A DNA stretch of 64,000 bases. Source: Ligula intestinalis (taxonomy: Eukaryota > Platyhelminthes > Cestoda > Diphyllobothriidea > Diphyllobothriidae). Position 1 is the first letter of the stretch. The number at the start of each line of letters is the position of its first letter. Shown here in pieces: positions 12,001 to 27,000 of the stretch. The notes beneath the pieces were generated by a model. That model worked only from the letters and a program-made list of their open reading frames with translations, was not told the origin of the DNA and searched no databases. The stretch covers positions 43,412,385-43,476,384 of the forward strand of contig JAYGXS010000001.1 of the NCBI GenBank assembly GCA_036362985.1. The letters are read 5' to 3'. A program made the translations under genes and the position numbers.

Positions 12001-15000
12001 GGGTATAAAGGTGTTAACTAGGAGTACCCTTCCAATTATGACGTACGTACAGGACACAGTAATTTCTCCATCTTGAGCGGTAATTATCGGTTTTTTGCAT
12101 GAACTTTGGATCGAACCTTCGTGGAGTATTTGCAGTGTGTCGCATTTTATTTCCACCTTTTATGCGCAATTAGTCTTTTCGTCAAAGTCTGGACTTGAGG
12201 CTACAAAGACGACTTCGCAGCCCAATTAATGCTCTAGGAATTAATTCTTGAGGAAAAAGTAGTGCTTTCTTCATCCTGTACATTAAGTTATCTATTTTTT
12301 TAACTCCTGCCTGCTTTGTAAAACCACGTTGGCGTTTCCTTTCAAAAATGCAAGTGTTTGTCCGCTGATGTTGTACCGAAACATCAACGCAGGTTTGCTG
12401 TTTTCCCTCTTCAAAGGTTCTTCGTGCAGAGGTACACGCTCTTAAAGAACTCCTGCGGAAATCGCAAGACCAACAGGCTAATTTAGCAATGCGCCGGTGA
12501 GTTTTGTCTTTTTATTCACAACTTGCCGTCTGCCTGTGGATAGTGCAGCAACTGGGTGTGCGTGTGGTCTTAACAATTGACTTATTCGGGGCTTCTGCAC
12601 AAACAAGTGATGCCAATTTTACTGGAGGATCATTTGCTAGGGTGAGCAGGAATGTCACCTGGCTAAGGTAGCAAGAGGGTTCGGAAATAGAGGTGTTTTT
12701 TAAGTCTTTTCGTTTACTTTTGCACCTAATAGTTAACTCAGGGAATGTCCGTCGCAGGCCCTAAAGAGACACTCGCAGGCAGACAGAGAAGCACACTCCC
12801 CAAACAGTCGTAATTGACTTTGATGGGCACCCTCTGTGTGGGCTATTCTCGTGAAAAAGGGGAAGGAATCAGCTTGGGAAAGCGTTCGTCTGCGCTTTTA
12901 ATACCTTTATCAATGACCTACTTCTTTTTTAAACTTCATTCTACATTTCTGATAGCGATCAACCACAAAAAGCAGATTCTTGCACAGTTTTGTCTCAACA
13001 AACCTTAAATACTGCCAGTAAATCTTGTTTACGTTAGAATTGGGGAAAATAGTAGTTCTAAAGGGTCAGATATCAATGAGATATTGTCAAGTCATTTAAC
13101 CTCATCCTAGTTACTGGGAGTTCCTAGGTGCTGACGGTACTGAATACGCTCAGATCACTGGCTTTCAATGCTGTTTGTGCTGGCATTCATAGCTTCATAA
13201 CTACCCTTTAACCTGTAAACTAGACGGTTTAAACTGGTGGGCGGGCATCTTTCCGGCCGTTTTTGTTGACCATAGCAGTTTGCTTCCCTTCGTGTGAAAC
13301 AGTCAGCAAAAGCCTGACTTACGTCGACAGGAACGAATGCCCGGTCAGCCACTGAATCTGACAGTTCGACCGTCGATTCCGCCGAGGTGCACTGTATGCC
13401 TCATGGCATGGTGGGTTCAGGTATGGTGCCTTGCGCTGCATCTACCGCGCTCTCTCCTCACCCGCCTGGGCCCGCTGTCATGAAAGATTCACGAAGACTA
13501 GCTACGAGATCGGCTGCAGGTGGTTCGCATGGCATTAACTCACGTCTAGGCACGCGACCTCACCCTTGGTCCGAGCACAAAGGACTGGATTTCAAATAAT
13601 AATGAAGGGGAGGGGTTGGATCCGATTGATAAGAGTGTCGGAAAGGCAACATTAAGGAGAAGCTATTGCAGCCTTACTTGCCGTCCATCAGTCGTCCACT
13701 CCGCACCGAGGACTGATGGAGAGGTTAGAGTTATCTCGCCGGTTGGCAACGTTCCAAGCCGTGGCTTTATGTGTGCACCATGGTAGATTCAAGCTCATCA
13801 GATTATTTGCAGTGAGGACTATGCGCTGGTAACCTCGCACTTTCTTCCCTCTCCCCTGCACCAGTTGACCTGGTTTCCAAAGTGATGCTAAGAGAGGGCG
13901 CAGTGGCTGATAGAGCTAGAAAGCCAGTCTGCGCGGACCACACACGTGACCCGGTCCCCCAGTAGAACACACCTGGGTTTCACGCAACTTGGGTATGCGG
14001 CTGAGATCTCACATTTGTATAAGTGTCCTGTAGCCTACACAGACAAGGAACCAAATAGCACAACTCCAAATTACGTGAGCGATGCTGTTTCTATGCCTGC
14101 CGTTGTTGATAAGGACAGATTCGTGTGTTATATACGTGGTGATAGGCCTTGAACGGCGTTTTTAACGCAGGTTTTCATGGATCCGCACGTTGCTGAGTAA
14201 GCCCATATGATAACTGAGTGGGCATGGTCAATGTGGGTAGTTGAGGCAGGTGCGGTACGTTATATTGTTGCTCTTGACAATGATCCCACATCCAAGTGTC
14301 CTGTGAGGCCGATGCGTGATTTACGTATGCAGTGGTGATGCTGCTGATGCTCACTGCACTGATATAGGAGGAGGGGGAGCTTGGCAGTGCTGGAAATGTG
14401 AGACTTATTGGACGTGCACGGTGTATTTGGAGTATGAATATATCTGTGAATTCCGCTGTCATCAATACGCCTATGGCTGGGTAGGGCTGGGATTTAAGCT
14501 AGAATCTTGGAATGGTCCTTATTCCCACTCCCTATAAAGTTAGATATTTCGTTATACCCTTGTGTTTTTAGTAATTTGAGGTCTTATTATTACCGTGTCC
14601 GTTCTTGTTTGCTAATGTCACTGGAAACAACTTATCTTGCATGAAAGTAAAATAAATCTATATCAGGAGCTGTGCACTCGATTCCTTGACGTTTCGTAAG
14701 CTAGCGAGTTGTAATTACTAGAGAGCGTGTTGACTATGTGTTGCACTTTAGTAGACAGGGCTACCGGCCGCACTAGCGAATAATGGGTCAGAGTTCACCT
14801 ATCCGGGCCCCGCTGTTACAAATTGTTTTCATTGCAGTCCTAAAATGACCCTTCATTTATGACCAGCGTCAGGGTGGTGGAAGTATTTATGAACAATTGT
14901 GGCTCACTTTGGCAGTGACGCCCATTGTCGCCCAGGGCCTCGCTTTGATTTTACTGCACCCGTCAGCGTACCGCTTTCCCTCGCTTTCTGTGGTTATTTT

Positions 15001-18000
15001 GGCTGAGGTGCTCAAAGGATCGGTACGTCACAGGGCGTTTTAGCCAGTGATTAATGCATTCCGCACCTGTTTGCGGGCCTCACTGGCCGTCTGATTTTTG
15101 CTAACCATGTCATCTCAACTTAGACCCCCCCCCCCAGTATGGTGTCTCAGAAAGCACTTCCTCAGTGACACCTTTGATTACACTTTCCTCCATGAAGACA
15201 ATTCACTACTCGACTTTTGAATGGAAGTAACAATTGAACTTGCATAGGTTCACTCTCCCAGGCCGTTATCCTGCTCGGCTCGTCCGTTCACATTTCCCGC
15301 TTTTTTGCTTGAAACACAGTCCGCGCTTTTCCCCCGAAAGGCCATGCGATCTTTCTCGCTCTCTCTCTCTCTCTCTCTCTGTCTGCCACTAAGACTCGAA
15401 CCTTCTCTAACCCGCGTAAAAATTGTGGTTGTTCCGTGAAGTAATAACGCAATACGTTCTTCTCGCTTACTTAAACTTCTGAAGCCCACACGCTCCTTAG
15501 CGGGCAGAAAATGTTGTCGTTTTTACTGAATCATCGCTAGCTTACTGCAAACGCCAAGCACTTGCCAACGCGAAACCATGCCCGAGGCTGTTGCTGGCTG
15601 TTTTTGTTTTTTCTGTTCTCCTCATGACGGTAAATGTATGTCTAACACATCTACTTGGCTTGAGTACAGAGTTATTTTCACGCAGTGGGCTCAACGTTAA
15701 TCTTGGGCAAAGGGGGGGGGAGTATTTTATGTTGTTCATCGATTAGACCATCCTAACCTGTCTTTGTTCTCGCGCCTCGTAGTAACCCAGCCAGTTTCCT
15801 CTGTTTTCTTTTTACCTATCGCGTGAGTGCGCCCTGTGGTGCATTGCTCTACCTCGAAAAATAATCAAACACGCAAGGGGCAGATGTATTTACAGTAGTC
15901 GGCGGTTATTAAGCCCACATCGGGCCCAGACCAAATTGGGCTTAATAAGCGGCGGGCGAACTAACTGGAGAGTCCTAGTTCTTGATTAGCAAACGCGGAA
16001 TAGGCACTTTACATTACATACGTACTATATTATGTGAAAAGCTTCGTTATGTACAAGAAAAGAATGCTGTTTGTCTGTATTTTACGCAATAACAAAAAAG
16101 ATTTGCGATACGTTCAAAAAAGTTGGTCTAGTGTCAGTTTTTTTGGAGGAAACTTCACTCGCTCTTCTTTAACCCAGGGATATATTACAGTAGTCGCCGG
16201 TTATTAAGCCCACCTCGGGCCCAGACCAAATTGGGTTTAATAAGCGGCGGGCGCACTAACCGGAGTGACCTAGTTCTTGATTAGCAAACGCAGGATCGGC
16301 ACTATACATTAAAAACGTACTGCATTATGTGTAGAGCTTCGTTATATACAAGAAAAGAATGCTCTTTGTCTGTATTTTACGTAATAACAATAGCAAAAAG
16401 AAATTTATTTCGACACATAACCAGTTGTGCACGCAGAGAGATGCGAATTTTACTCTATCCTGTTGGCAAACTGGGCTTTGTAGCCGGCGACTGGGCTTAT
16501 TAGCCGGTGGATTTTGCTATGTAAAATTCCGTCCCATGCTGACTTGGGCTTGATACGCGGCTGGGCTTATTAGCCGTGGGCTTAATAACCGGCGACTACT
16601 GTATTTGGAAGAAGTAGACGCTGCCGCTGGGACAAGAACTTCAGTCGCCTGACTTTCCGGATTCCCCCTGCGAACCAACCATCAGACACAGTGGCTGCAA
16701 CAGGTAGTACGTACACAGGGAATTACAGTATTTATCTAATGTAGTCGCTATGCCACTGTATGCCTATGGCAATTAAGAGTCCCCCTTTGTCGGGGATGGC
16801 TCCCCGCTCGTGTGCTAGTTACTCGATGGCCGGCTTTCGGTTCGTGACCCGCTGTAATTGCATCACTCGTGTTGGATTTTGGCGTGATGATTGCTCAGTC
16901 ATCTGGCTCTCCGGCATCAGCCTTGGAAGATGTGTTACCCCTAGTAACAAAGTGGACAAAATCCGGCATATGTATCCGGATTTCTCCATTAGTATTACAT
17001 GGTGGAACTCGCTTGGATTTACTACTGCGCTAGACGTGGATCAAGTAGACTCCGAACGGCTAGACTTGCCCATGATTAAGGTTGTCCGTCCTTCGTCTGC
17101 TGGAACAGTCATAATTTCATCATTGCTCTTGAATTCGCCAATGGCCCTTACCGTAGTCAGAAGAAAGTGAAACCAGTGAGAAATTTTGATTGTCATACTA
17201 GACCGGTTGGCGCGACAAGACAGATTAACCGTTGACTTGTGAGCGGGTGAGTTATGTTAGGTTTGTGAGTGAAGGAGAAGGGAGAAAAATGACAGCCTCT
17301 TGTGCTAGAGGGGCCCAATAGCAAATCCAAGCGGATTCCATCATGGAATCCTAGTGGAAAAATCCGGATGCATATGCCGGATTTATACCGGATTTTGTCC
17401 ACTTGAGTTGCACTTGCTACTAGGGGTCCAGTGCGTTCCCCGAGCGGCGAATGGCTTGGCCAAACTGAGTTTCAGTATAAAATGAAGGTTAGGGAGGTCA
17501 TTGTGCTTGTTTATTATAGACTGGGAGCCCGTGAACCATGATGCAATTATTGTTACATGTGAACTATCAGAGCCTATTTTTAGAATACGGAATTCTGCGA
17601 ATAAAGAACTCTACTCTCCGACCAGCTAACAACAGTACAACAAAACCCTTATTTTTCCTGACTACATCTTGTTGCTATTATTATGATAAATGTTTGCCGT
17701 ACTCACAGCGATAACGTCTCAGTCCCTCGTGGATAGCTTGCTTGAACCGCTACTATTGTTTTTTATATGCTCTTAATAATATAAGGTTATCTTTATGGCG
17801 GAGCACATTCTTGCTTCATCGAAGTTTATACTTAGACTGGTGCCCTCCACCTTAATTGACTTCTTTTCATAATGTCGACCTCTTGACCCCAATTATAATT
17901 TCAAGTGTCGATCTTTGAATTTAAACTGATAGTTTCAGTAGCGGTACGTTAGTTGATTGTCTTTTGCGTTTGGTCTCTTTTTCTTACCGATGCGTTCTTC

Positions 18001-21000
18001 GCTTCAAAGTGTCTATGTGTGCGGCTCGCCCTCGTAAGTAATTGGTATACGCAGGCATGCATATAAATGTTAGCGCGCGTGTGCTTGGGCACTTTCCTCT
18101 GCCCTTATCTACACCGCATTCTTTTGGGTGTTCCCGCTGGCTAATTCCTTTACCTAGTGTGCGCTTTCCTGTTTGAGATCTCTCTGGCCATATCTTCCCC
18201 ACCGTAATTCCATTGTAAAATGCATTTTATAACTTTATCAAATAGTTAAAATTCGAATAGAAGTGAATATGCGTGCCCCAGGTTCTTGTTGTAAAGAAGA
18301 CGAAGACGCGATTTCTAGAACGATGGTTTTATTCTGAGCTTTCGGCTCCACACGAGAAGCCATCGTCAGTTCCTCGCCCAGTTCCTCCAAAAGCATGCTG
18401 GCTGCCACGTCAAGGTCACGCGCCGTTACTCCAGGGACGCGCGTAGGAGACAGACGATAAGATATTGTGAGACTGGACGTGGCGTGGACAGAGACCAATT
18501 AATAATTGCCACCCCTTCCAACTCCATTTATGCGTAGCCAACGCTTGCTGTTTTCTCATTTACTCTGACGATGACTCCTCGTGTGGAGCCGAAAGCTCAG
18601 AATAAAACAATCTCTCCAGAGATCGCGTCTTCCTCTTCTTTACAGTTTAAATTCGATCCCATGCGGAGAGGGAATGTTTTTGGGTTTCGGCTTTATGACA
18701 ACAAAACTGTTAAAAACATGGCACTTGATCTGGCCCCCTTGAGCTGAGTTTACGCAAAGTGAGCGAGGCTAACTAATCCCTTAGGGAGTTTGTAGGCTGT
18801 GGCTGCTAGTCCGAAACAAATTTTTGAACAAATTATGCTCATAAACGGATGACGATTAGATATTGGACTCCACCTGTCTACACCTATACCTTGCCCACAG
18901 TAGGTTCCCTGTCTCTTTAAATGTCCACCGAAATTCTAAACCGTGTTTTAATACCAACAAATAAGTTGTGATTTCATTGATTATTGTGCAGCCTAATCTC
19001 AATGTTTCGCTCACGTAAGGTTAGTGGCTTTGTACGAGCTTCCTTCCTTCTTCTGATTTTCGGTGCCCACATGAATTCAAATACATTTTATAGACAGCTT
19101 GCGCATATACATAATACTGGCGGATGGACGCTCATCGGTCGGTTAATGGACACATTCGCGCCGTTGCGCCCTGGGGCTCAATCTCGAACCCTGCCAGCAG
19201 TCAATCAGCGGCTAGTATAGTATGCGCTAAAGGGCGTGCAACTTTCAAAACTTTGTAAAATTTTGATTATTACTCGCATATCGGTGTAAGCGCATTTACG
19301 AAAACTTAAAAATAATAATGAGCAGCGTTAGGCATATTTAAAACTTAAAGGAAGCATATGAAGTACTAACTTTTTGTTAAGAAAAATAAAATTTTCCTGA
19401 TAATCCCCAAGTTCCGGAAACGTAAATAAACTATAATCTAGTACAATAATTTTACATATATTCTTTTCTCTGAAAAGTTTACGTAACTACTTTCCTTATA
19501 TAAAAAAGAACTTTTCGTTCGTCAAAATGTTTTGTATAGATTACCATTGGTGAATAACTATTTATTTAATATCGTACTTGAAATTGTGGAGTCATTTCGT
19601 CCATTTTCGATGTCTTCATTTTTTAGTGCATCAACTGACCTTCTGTTCGAATTTTACACAAAAACCTTTGTAATAAGATATATATATATATATGTATATA
19701 GATAAAGAGCATTTACCGAAAAAATGAGTTTTTGGATATTACTTCTTATGAAGATGGCCATGTGGATCATATTTATAAATGCCTCAAAACAGCAGACCAC
19801 ATTGTCGAGCTAGATAACTCGGACATTTTTTATTCCTATGATTAATAAAAAAACTTTCTATAATAGGTTACCTCATTAAAAAGTACATTGATTAGATGTT
19901 CAGCTGACGAATTTCTGTGTTTATTAAGTTTTTCCAAGGTAATGTCAAATGAAATTGAGTACCTTTGACACCTTTTTAATCTAACTGAAGATAAGCTGTT
20001 CAAATTGACTGGAAATGAAAGAACTCACCTTTCTCTTTATGATGGATTATTTTCCACCGTTGTTGATTACTTTCAGTATCTGTTATAAGCTTCTGAATGC
20101 AAAAAAGTGGCCATATATATGGTCATTATTTGAAGTAATAATTATTCTTCTGTCTGTTCCGTTTCCAAAACACGCATAAGCAGAACTTAGAGTTTGCACA
20201 AATTTATTTCTGCATGACTTGCATGTAATAAGGCCTATCTTACATTACCTTTGCGGTAACATATGCGGACGCTTTGATAATTCGCCAAGGTGAGCGTGCG
20301 GTTTAAATAAAATGCGATAAAACTTTTTGTTACTGCATTTTGTGCGAAAAAACTTCACAGGTTAGCCTACAAATAATTTTTGAAAGATAAGTCGTTCCAT
20401 GTTTCTGAAAATAAATGCATTCCTTCAACTTGGCTTCTCTTGGATCTGAACAATTTTGGACAAAAATTTCCAGTTCTGGAAGGGATATCTTTTATACTTT
20501 TTACTTATTTTCATTCGTAATATAAGCAGCATTACTAAGAAGTTTGGTTCTGTCTTACGTAATAGCTGAAGTTATTCTTTCGATATGAGTCTATTCTTAA
20601 TTTCGCCAAAATAAATGCCCATTTCTTTTAATAAACCCAACTAGAATGGTGATTTTCCTAACTAAAAGGCTTTCGCAGAATTAAATCCACTCAATTAATC
20701 AGAATAATTTGACAAAATATATGCTAGAATACCAAGTTTAATTTCGTCATGAAGTTAGCGTGATCTTTAGCGAATACTGTATATGAAGGGCAGAACAGCA
20801 TTGCCGGCAAAGACTAGGAATGCCTTCTTAGCCTATATTAACCAGTCGCACTCAATCACATGTGTAGTAACGCCTGAGGATAGCACCCGCGACCTTCATG
20901 TGCCAATTACGAAGCCTTCTATTTCTCGTAAACATTTTACAGTAGATGGGACGCCCGTAGTGTGCTTTTTTTAAATAAAGTCCAAGGCAGGAGGCTATAA

Positions 21001-24000
21001 ACTCCGTGGGGGTCTGGAGTATTACCATCATAACAATCTATTTAAGATCGAAAAAGCCCTTCAAGTACCAATTAAAAATGTCCTCTGAAAAAAATATTTT
21101 CAATTGCTATTGTGTACTCTTCTTCTTCAGTAAAATGGGATTTAATCCATATCGGCAACCAACATCAGTCTAAAACGTGAATAATATTTATTTAAAATAT
21201 GATTTGCTAAAATTTATGAGCATATTTTCCGTCAGAAGCCAGTACGCTGCTCTGAATAAACTTATTTAAATGTACTTTCCACATCTGTCCTTTTTTTCAC
21301 TTGAGAACATATCGGCAAACACGGCGATCAATATTTAATGAGTTCAGCCGCATGGTGCGACGCTATTTCCTGGAATTTTAACGTGACGTGGCTGTGATAT
21401 CGAGGGGTTATGCTTAACCATAGTTACTTCTATAATCACACTTTTTTATAATCGAAACCACACTTTTGTATTTTTATTAACACTTCATGGGATAAGACCT
21501 CCACTGCCTGTGACGTATATACTCAAATCAAAATGGCATTAGAAAGTGTATGCTGGTTACCAGCTGTCTGGACTTCAAGGTCGGAACAGTACCTCATTCA
21601 TAGAGATAATTCACTTCTGTGCATATGCCCTCGCCGTGGCAAGTCTTTCCTGGTTATGCCGCCGCTCCGTCCCTCCATATTTGCTTGTGAAAAAATTGTC
21701 CTTGAGATAGGCAATGGTTAAGTTCTCTGTAGATAATAGTGTATATTTTTTTATTGTGAACAATCTCGCCCTATTTGAGCAACCTGCGTAGGCCAATCCT
21801 TTTGAATTTTCTTGTTCCCAGTTCTCACGGCCAAAAGACAGTAGCTTGCTTTTTAATCAAATGTGAATGTCTGCCAAATCACATTTCCTGTTCAATGATT
21901 AAAAAGGAACATTATAGCCCTATATGCACCCGCCACTTGTAATCTGCAGCACTACCTTTTTAGAATCGCTTTTATGGCCCGTAAGCGTCAAAAATCAGAG
22001 TTACCGCGGTTTTTTCTGACAACGGATCCCGTATGTAAGCAATTTCGTTTTTGGCATCACCTGTGCGATAACAGCTTTGTGGTAGGAATTTTCATGTCAA
22101 ATTCTCCCAGTTAACCTGCTTAGGTGGCCTGAAAATGCCTTCATTTTGAAATAATCAAAAGTTCCCTGCACGCCAGCCATAGCGCCCAGTCCAAGCAGAC
22201 GCGTCTTCGACCGCGTTCCCACCCGTCCTCAGGGCGGCCAAGGTCTGCTACACCAAACCTCCCTATGGTGGATCCATCTATTCTCCTCTCAATCTGCTTT
22301 TTTTTATGACAGAGCAGCCCCTCCTGACTATGCTGCTCCGACCCCTCCTTCTCCTCCTCCTCGCCGCCGGGATTGAGGCCCAATTGGCGGGGTTCCGGAT
22401 CCAACAAGGGCTACTTGCCTGCCTGCCCAGTCCAAGCATCAAAGGACTGCTCGGCTCGGACAGTTGACTGGTTCAGAAAGGATGGGGATGGGGTTGGGGT
22501 TACCTCCGGGGATTCTATACCCCCGCCAATTAAGCGCATTCCGCCCTCAAAGATCTTGCACGTTGGAGTCTATTACTACATGCTAAAAGTCGTCTTCAAA
22601 GGCTGCCACCTGAGAAGATAACTCCGTTCTCCCCCCCCCCTCAGGACGGGAAATCAGGCTGCAATAGCTTTTTCTTACTGTGGGCTCTGTGGCAATTCCA
22701 CTCAGCTGAGATCCGAGCCGCCTCTTGTTTCTATGCGACCCTGGTCCATCGTGCGCGAACTGAGCATACCTCGCACCTGTAGATCGGTTGTTTAGGTGGA
22801 AGGAGTGTAGTAGAGGCAGTGCAAGCAGGTCCGTTGTCCACCATGTTGTGGGACCCACAGTGTTTGCGGTGGTCGAACTGTCTGCTGCGGGAAGGCGTGG
22901 TTTATCACCCGTAAGATTATATTCTTTTAGATGAGCCACATCTTGGAAAATACGATTGCCAAGTAGACTGACCATTGCACAGTGCAACCATGCTATGTTG
23001 CCGATTGCAAAATAATACGGGTTCCGCGAACAAGTACTGTTCGTAGGTACGTCCTCGTTATTTTTAGTTTCGGTTGTCGGCTGAAATGCGAAATCATGCT
23101 CTTCGGACTCAGTTGTTTGCAAGTGGACTTACCGAGAACTCTGCTTTCGAATGTCCGGGGGTTTATTATGACTGGGCGAAGTTGACTAATAAGTCTGAAA
23201 TGGCCATGTCATCCTCGCTTGTTTTTGTCAGTTCTTCTTCCTGTAAGTGGATCAATTTTCAATAGATCATTTTTGCGATAATAAAAAGGATCGAAAAACT
23301 ACCGCCGACTGCGTCCATATGCTTTAAAGGTGGGATTACCATGCAACCGATGCACCACAGTACATTTAAGACCCATGTTTAACTAGCATTCTCTATTAAT
23401 CTAAACATACATGGGCATTAAACTGAAAGCTGAGATCTTTTAAAAGGATTAAAAGTACTAACATAAGTAAATTGAATATAATATCCTGCTTAGTACTCCA
23501 GCGTCACTTTCAGGTAATATCTTTTCTTCGCGTCAGTTCGTCTAATTTGGTTTGACACTGCGTTTGTTTTGCGCGATTGCCAAAATGTTTTGACAGGACT
23601 GCAATAATAGTGATATTTATCATGTCTTCTATTTTGTTTTCTATATCACTGTATTCACGCTGAGGTGATATTGTCGAAGCAGCGTTTAAATGAGCTAGCT
23701 AGTTTCTTCTAGTTGACAGGCAACATCAGGTGCCTGACGCACTTCATAATATTATCCATCAGAAGTAGCCCAAGTGGTTTGCGTCATGAAGAATTTTTCC
23801 TGATCGTATAGGTTGGTTTAATAGATTTTGTTTGGTAAAGTCCTTCTTGGTCAAACTCTTTGTTGAATTCTAAGAGCCCTCGGACGCACCCATTGTTCTC
23901 CGAGGCAAGACTATCTTTTTGAGTGTCTTCTGTTTGACCTTGCTTTTTACGTTGAGAGGGAATGTTTACCTGAATTAACCTTTTCCTGTCTTGCCTAACT

Positions 24001-27000
24001 TCCGTTCTAAACACATTATCATGTGTGTGTGTGTGTGTGTGTATTTGATAATGCACAACTTAATTCTACAAGTTCCCTCAAGGGTGCGCTTCACCGTCTG
24101 ACCTTTTTGTCACCTACGACCATTAACTCCTCCAAAGTCCACTTATTTTACTCTTTGGTGTATACTGTCTAAAAACAAATACCCGGAGGCTGCTACGTTT
24201 ACCTCGCACTGGACATCACCTGTGTAGCATGCCTTCACCTTTCCACGTCTTTTGGAGGCTGAAAGTTGTCGCCAGTGTCTGTGTGTGTGTGTGTTTGTGC
24301 TGGTTTGTCTAAATCTCCCTTTTTACCCCCCTTCCCCCACCCTAAGCTCTGTGTCCTCGCATGAAGACCAGCTGCCACCAGTCGACTCCTCGCATCCTCG
24401 TCGGCTCCCGCGTGCGAACACGGAGATCACCCGCTCACCCACACTTCCCCGCAATCTCACTCGACCGCGCGTGTCGTCAGCCTCTCGCCCCTCTCTGTCC
24501 TCCTCTATTGTCAGCCTAACGACCGAGGAACCAGTCACTCGCAAAAGCTTGTACGAAGCGCTGACAGCAGACGGGTCCTGTCTACTCAATCCTCACAGCA
24601 AATACTTCAAGGTTGGTCAGAGTAGGGCTCTGGAATCACGTTATGCTTGTCCTCGAGTAAATACCCGACGTCTATGTGTGGTGCTAGTTAAATTGCAGAT
24701 TGCAGTAAACAAGAGATATATGTGTATAAGCAAGTAAAACATTAAGTTACAGTGTGGCGTGTGCTGCATGCAGCCTGCGTAAGTTTGTAAAAGTTTGATC
24801 ATTACTGGCATACCGGCGTGAACGCATTTGCGCAAACTTAGAAATAATGATAAGCAGCATTAGGCATATTAAGTACTGAAAAGAACTAGAAGAAGTACTT
24901 AGTAGTTTTTAAGAAAAATACATTTCCCGATAATGCCAAAGTTCCGGAGATGTAAAAAATAACTATGAATTAGAACAATAAATTTAAATCTTTTCTTAAG
25001 GTGAAAACGGAATGCAACGAATTTCTTTATTTAAAAAGGACGTTTATTGAGTCAAATATGTTGTACTTATTACCATTAGTGGATAACTATTTATTGAATA
25101 TCGTCCAATGAAGTCTAGCATCATTGTGATCGTTTTCTGCGTCTTCATTGATAAGTTGATAAGTCGTGTTTCTGTTCGACGTCTACATCAAAACCTTGAA
25201 AATAAGATATATATATATATACAGAGCATTTAACGAAAAAATGAGTTTTCGGATATTAGTTCTTATGAAGATGGCCATGTGGGTCATATTTATAAATGCT
25301 TTAAAACAGCAAACCACATTGTCGAAAAAAAGTAACGTCCGCAAGATTACTTGGCTATTGTTATTCTTTCGATAAATAAAAAAAACTTTCCATTATAGGT
25401 TACCTCTTCACAAAGTGCTTTAATTATATATTTAACTGATGAATTGCTGTGTATATTAACTATTTGCAAGGTAATGTCACGATGAAATTGAAGACCTTTG
25501 ACATTTTTTACTATACCTGAAGCTGAGCAATTAAATTGGACTGTAAATGAAGGAATTTGCTTTTCTCTTTATAGTGGATTACTTTCCGCATAAATGGATT
25601 AACTCTACGATCTGTTATAAGCTCGCGAATGCAAAAAAGACTGGCCATCTATATGGCCATTTTTTGAAATACTTATTATTCTTCTGTCTGTTCCGTTTCG
25701 TAAAAACACCAGGTGAACGTATAGTTTACAAGAAAATGTATATTTCTACCTGACTTACATTTAATAAGGCCTCCTTTTCATCACCTTCACGATAACATAT
25801 ATGGCAAAGTTTGCTTATGCGCTCATAGTTATCGGTGGAGTAAAACAATTTTGTCACACAAACTTATTACTGCAGTTTATGTCACAAAACTTAACAGAAT
25901 AGCAAAATGCAATTTTTAAAACTTAAATTGTTACTTGTTTCTGAAAATAAGTGTGATTCCTTAAACTTGGCTTCACTTCCGTCTCAGCAACTTCGGAGAA
26001 ACTTTTCCAGTTCTGAAAGGGATGATTCTTCCACCTTTTTTACTAATTCTGGAATTCTTCCATAGCACACTGTATATTAATAAAGCATTTGGTTCTGTTG
26101 TACTTTATAGCATAGGACATTTCTTCGATCTAAACTTACTCATAATTTAGCCAAATTAGGGCTTACTTTGCTCCATAACTTTAACTAAAAGGGCAGTTTT
26201 CCAAACTAAAGGCTTTCTAACTATTAACTCCACTCAGTTGATCAAAATAACCTGTCCAAATATGTGCTTAACTACCAAGTTAAATTTCGCCATGAAAGTT
26301 GTATGCAGGACCTACCATACTGTACAAATGTACACTTGTGCTCTGCTAGTGAGACGAGATGCAATTGCCAGCGCGGCTTCTCAAGTCTTCTTTTACTTTC
26401 ACTTATCGAAATGTACACATGCAGTCTTCCCAGTCTTTTTCGGTGATATATTTCTGCCTATAATGTATGTAAACTGTTGAGCGGCTGCTGGCAGGGCTGG
26501 AGAGCGAAAAAAGGCACAACGCAACGAGTAACATCCGTACCTATCTTTGCTAGCTCATCTACCATAGTTCATATATATATGGAGTGGATCCGACAAGGAC
26601 AAGGGAGACCTTAATGGCCATATCTGACTTATTAGCCAGTCTCATGGGGTCAGAACCCCCGAGATTCGAACCCGGAACCTTTGATGATTGAGTTTAACAC
26701 TCTACCTCGGTACCACGGGCTCGTTTCTTTGTCGGTTGTGATCGGAAATATGATGGAACTGGGGTGTTCATCCGATATATCTGGTTAGGGCACATACTTG
26801 TCCCGGAAGCTTCTAGAGGCTCGTACTTGAGCGATATCAGGCCGTCGCTTAGCGACCTTAGGCACATGATAGAGTGGATCCGACAAAGACAATGTAGACC
26901 GGAATGGCCGTTTCTGGCTTATTAGCCGTCATCAGCCAGTCTGAAGCGAGCTAACAGGTACAATGGGACGAGTATGTTCCCTAACCAGATAGATCGATGA

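Noticed and set aside
24252..24346. An N-terminal extension of the frame upstream of 24347 (CVCVFVLVCLNLPFYPPS)
   Set aside because: It looks like a signal peptide but is the translated (GT)n and pyrimidine tract of the splice acceptor. The exon phase fits a start at 24347.
19700..25376. A small protein around KMAMWVIFINALKQQTTLS in the 1.5-kb repeat
   Set aside because: The DNA block is conserved between the two copies, but the reading frame is broken in the first copy by TAG soon after, so conservation is not protein-level.
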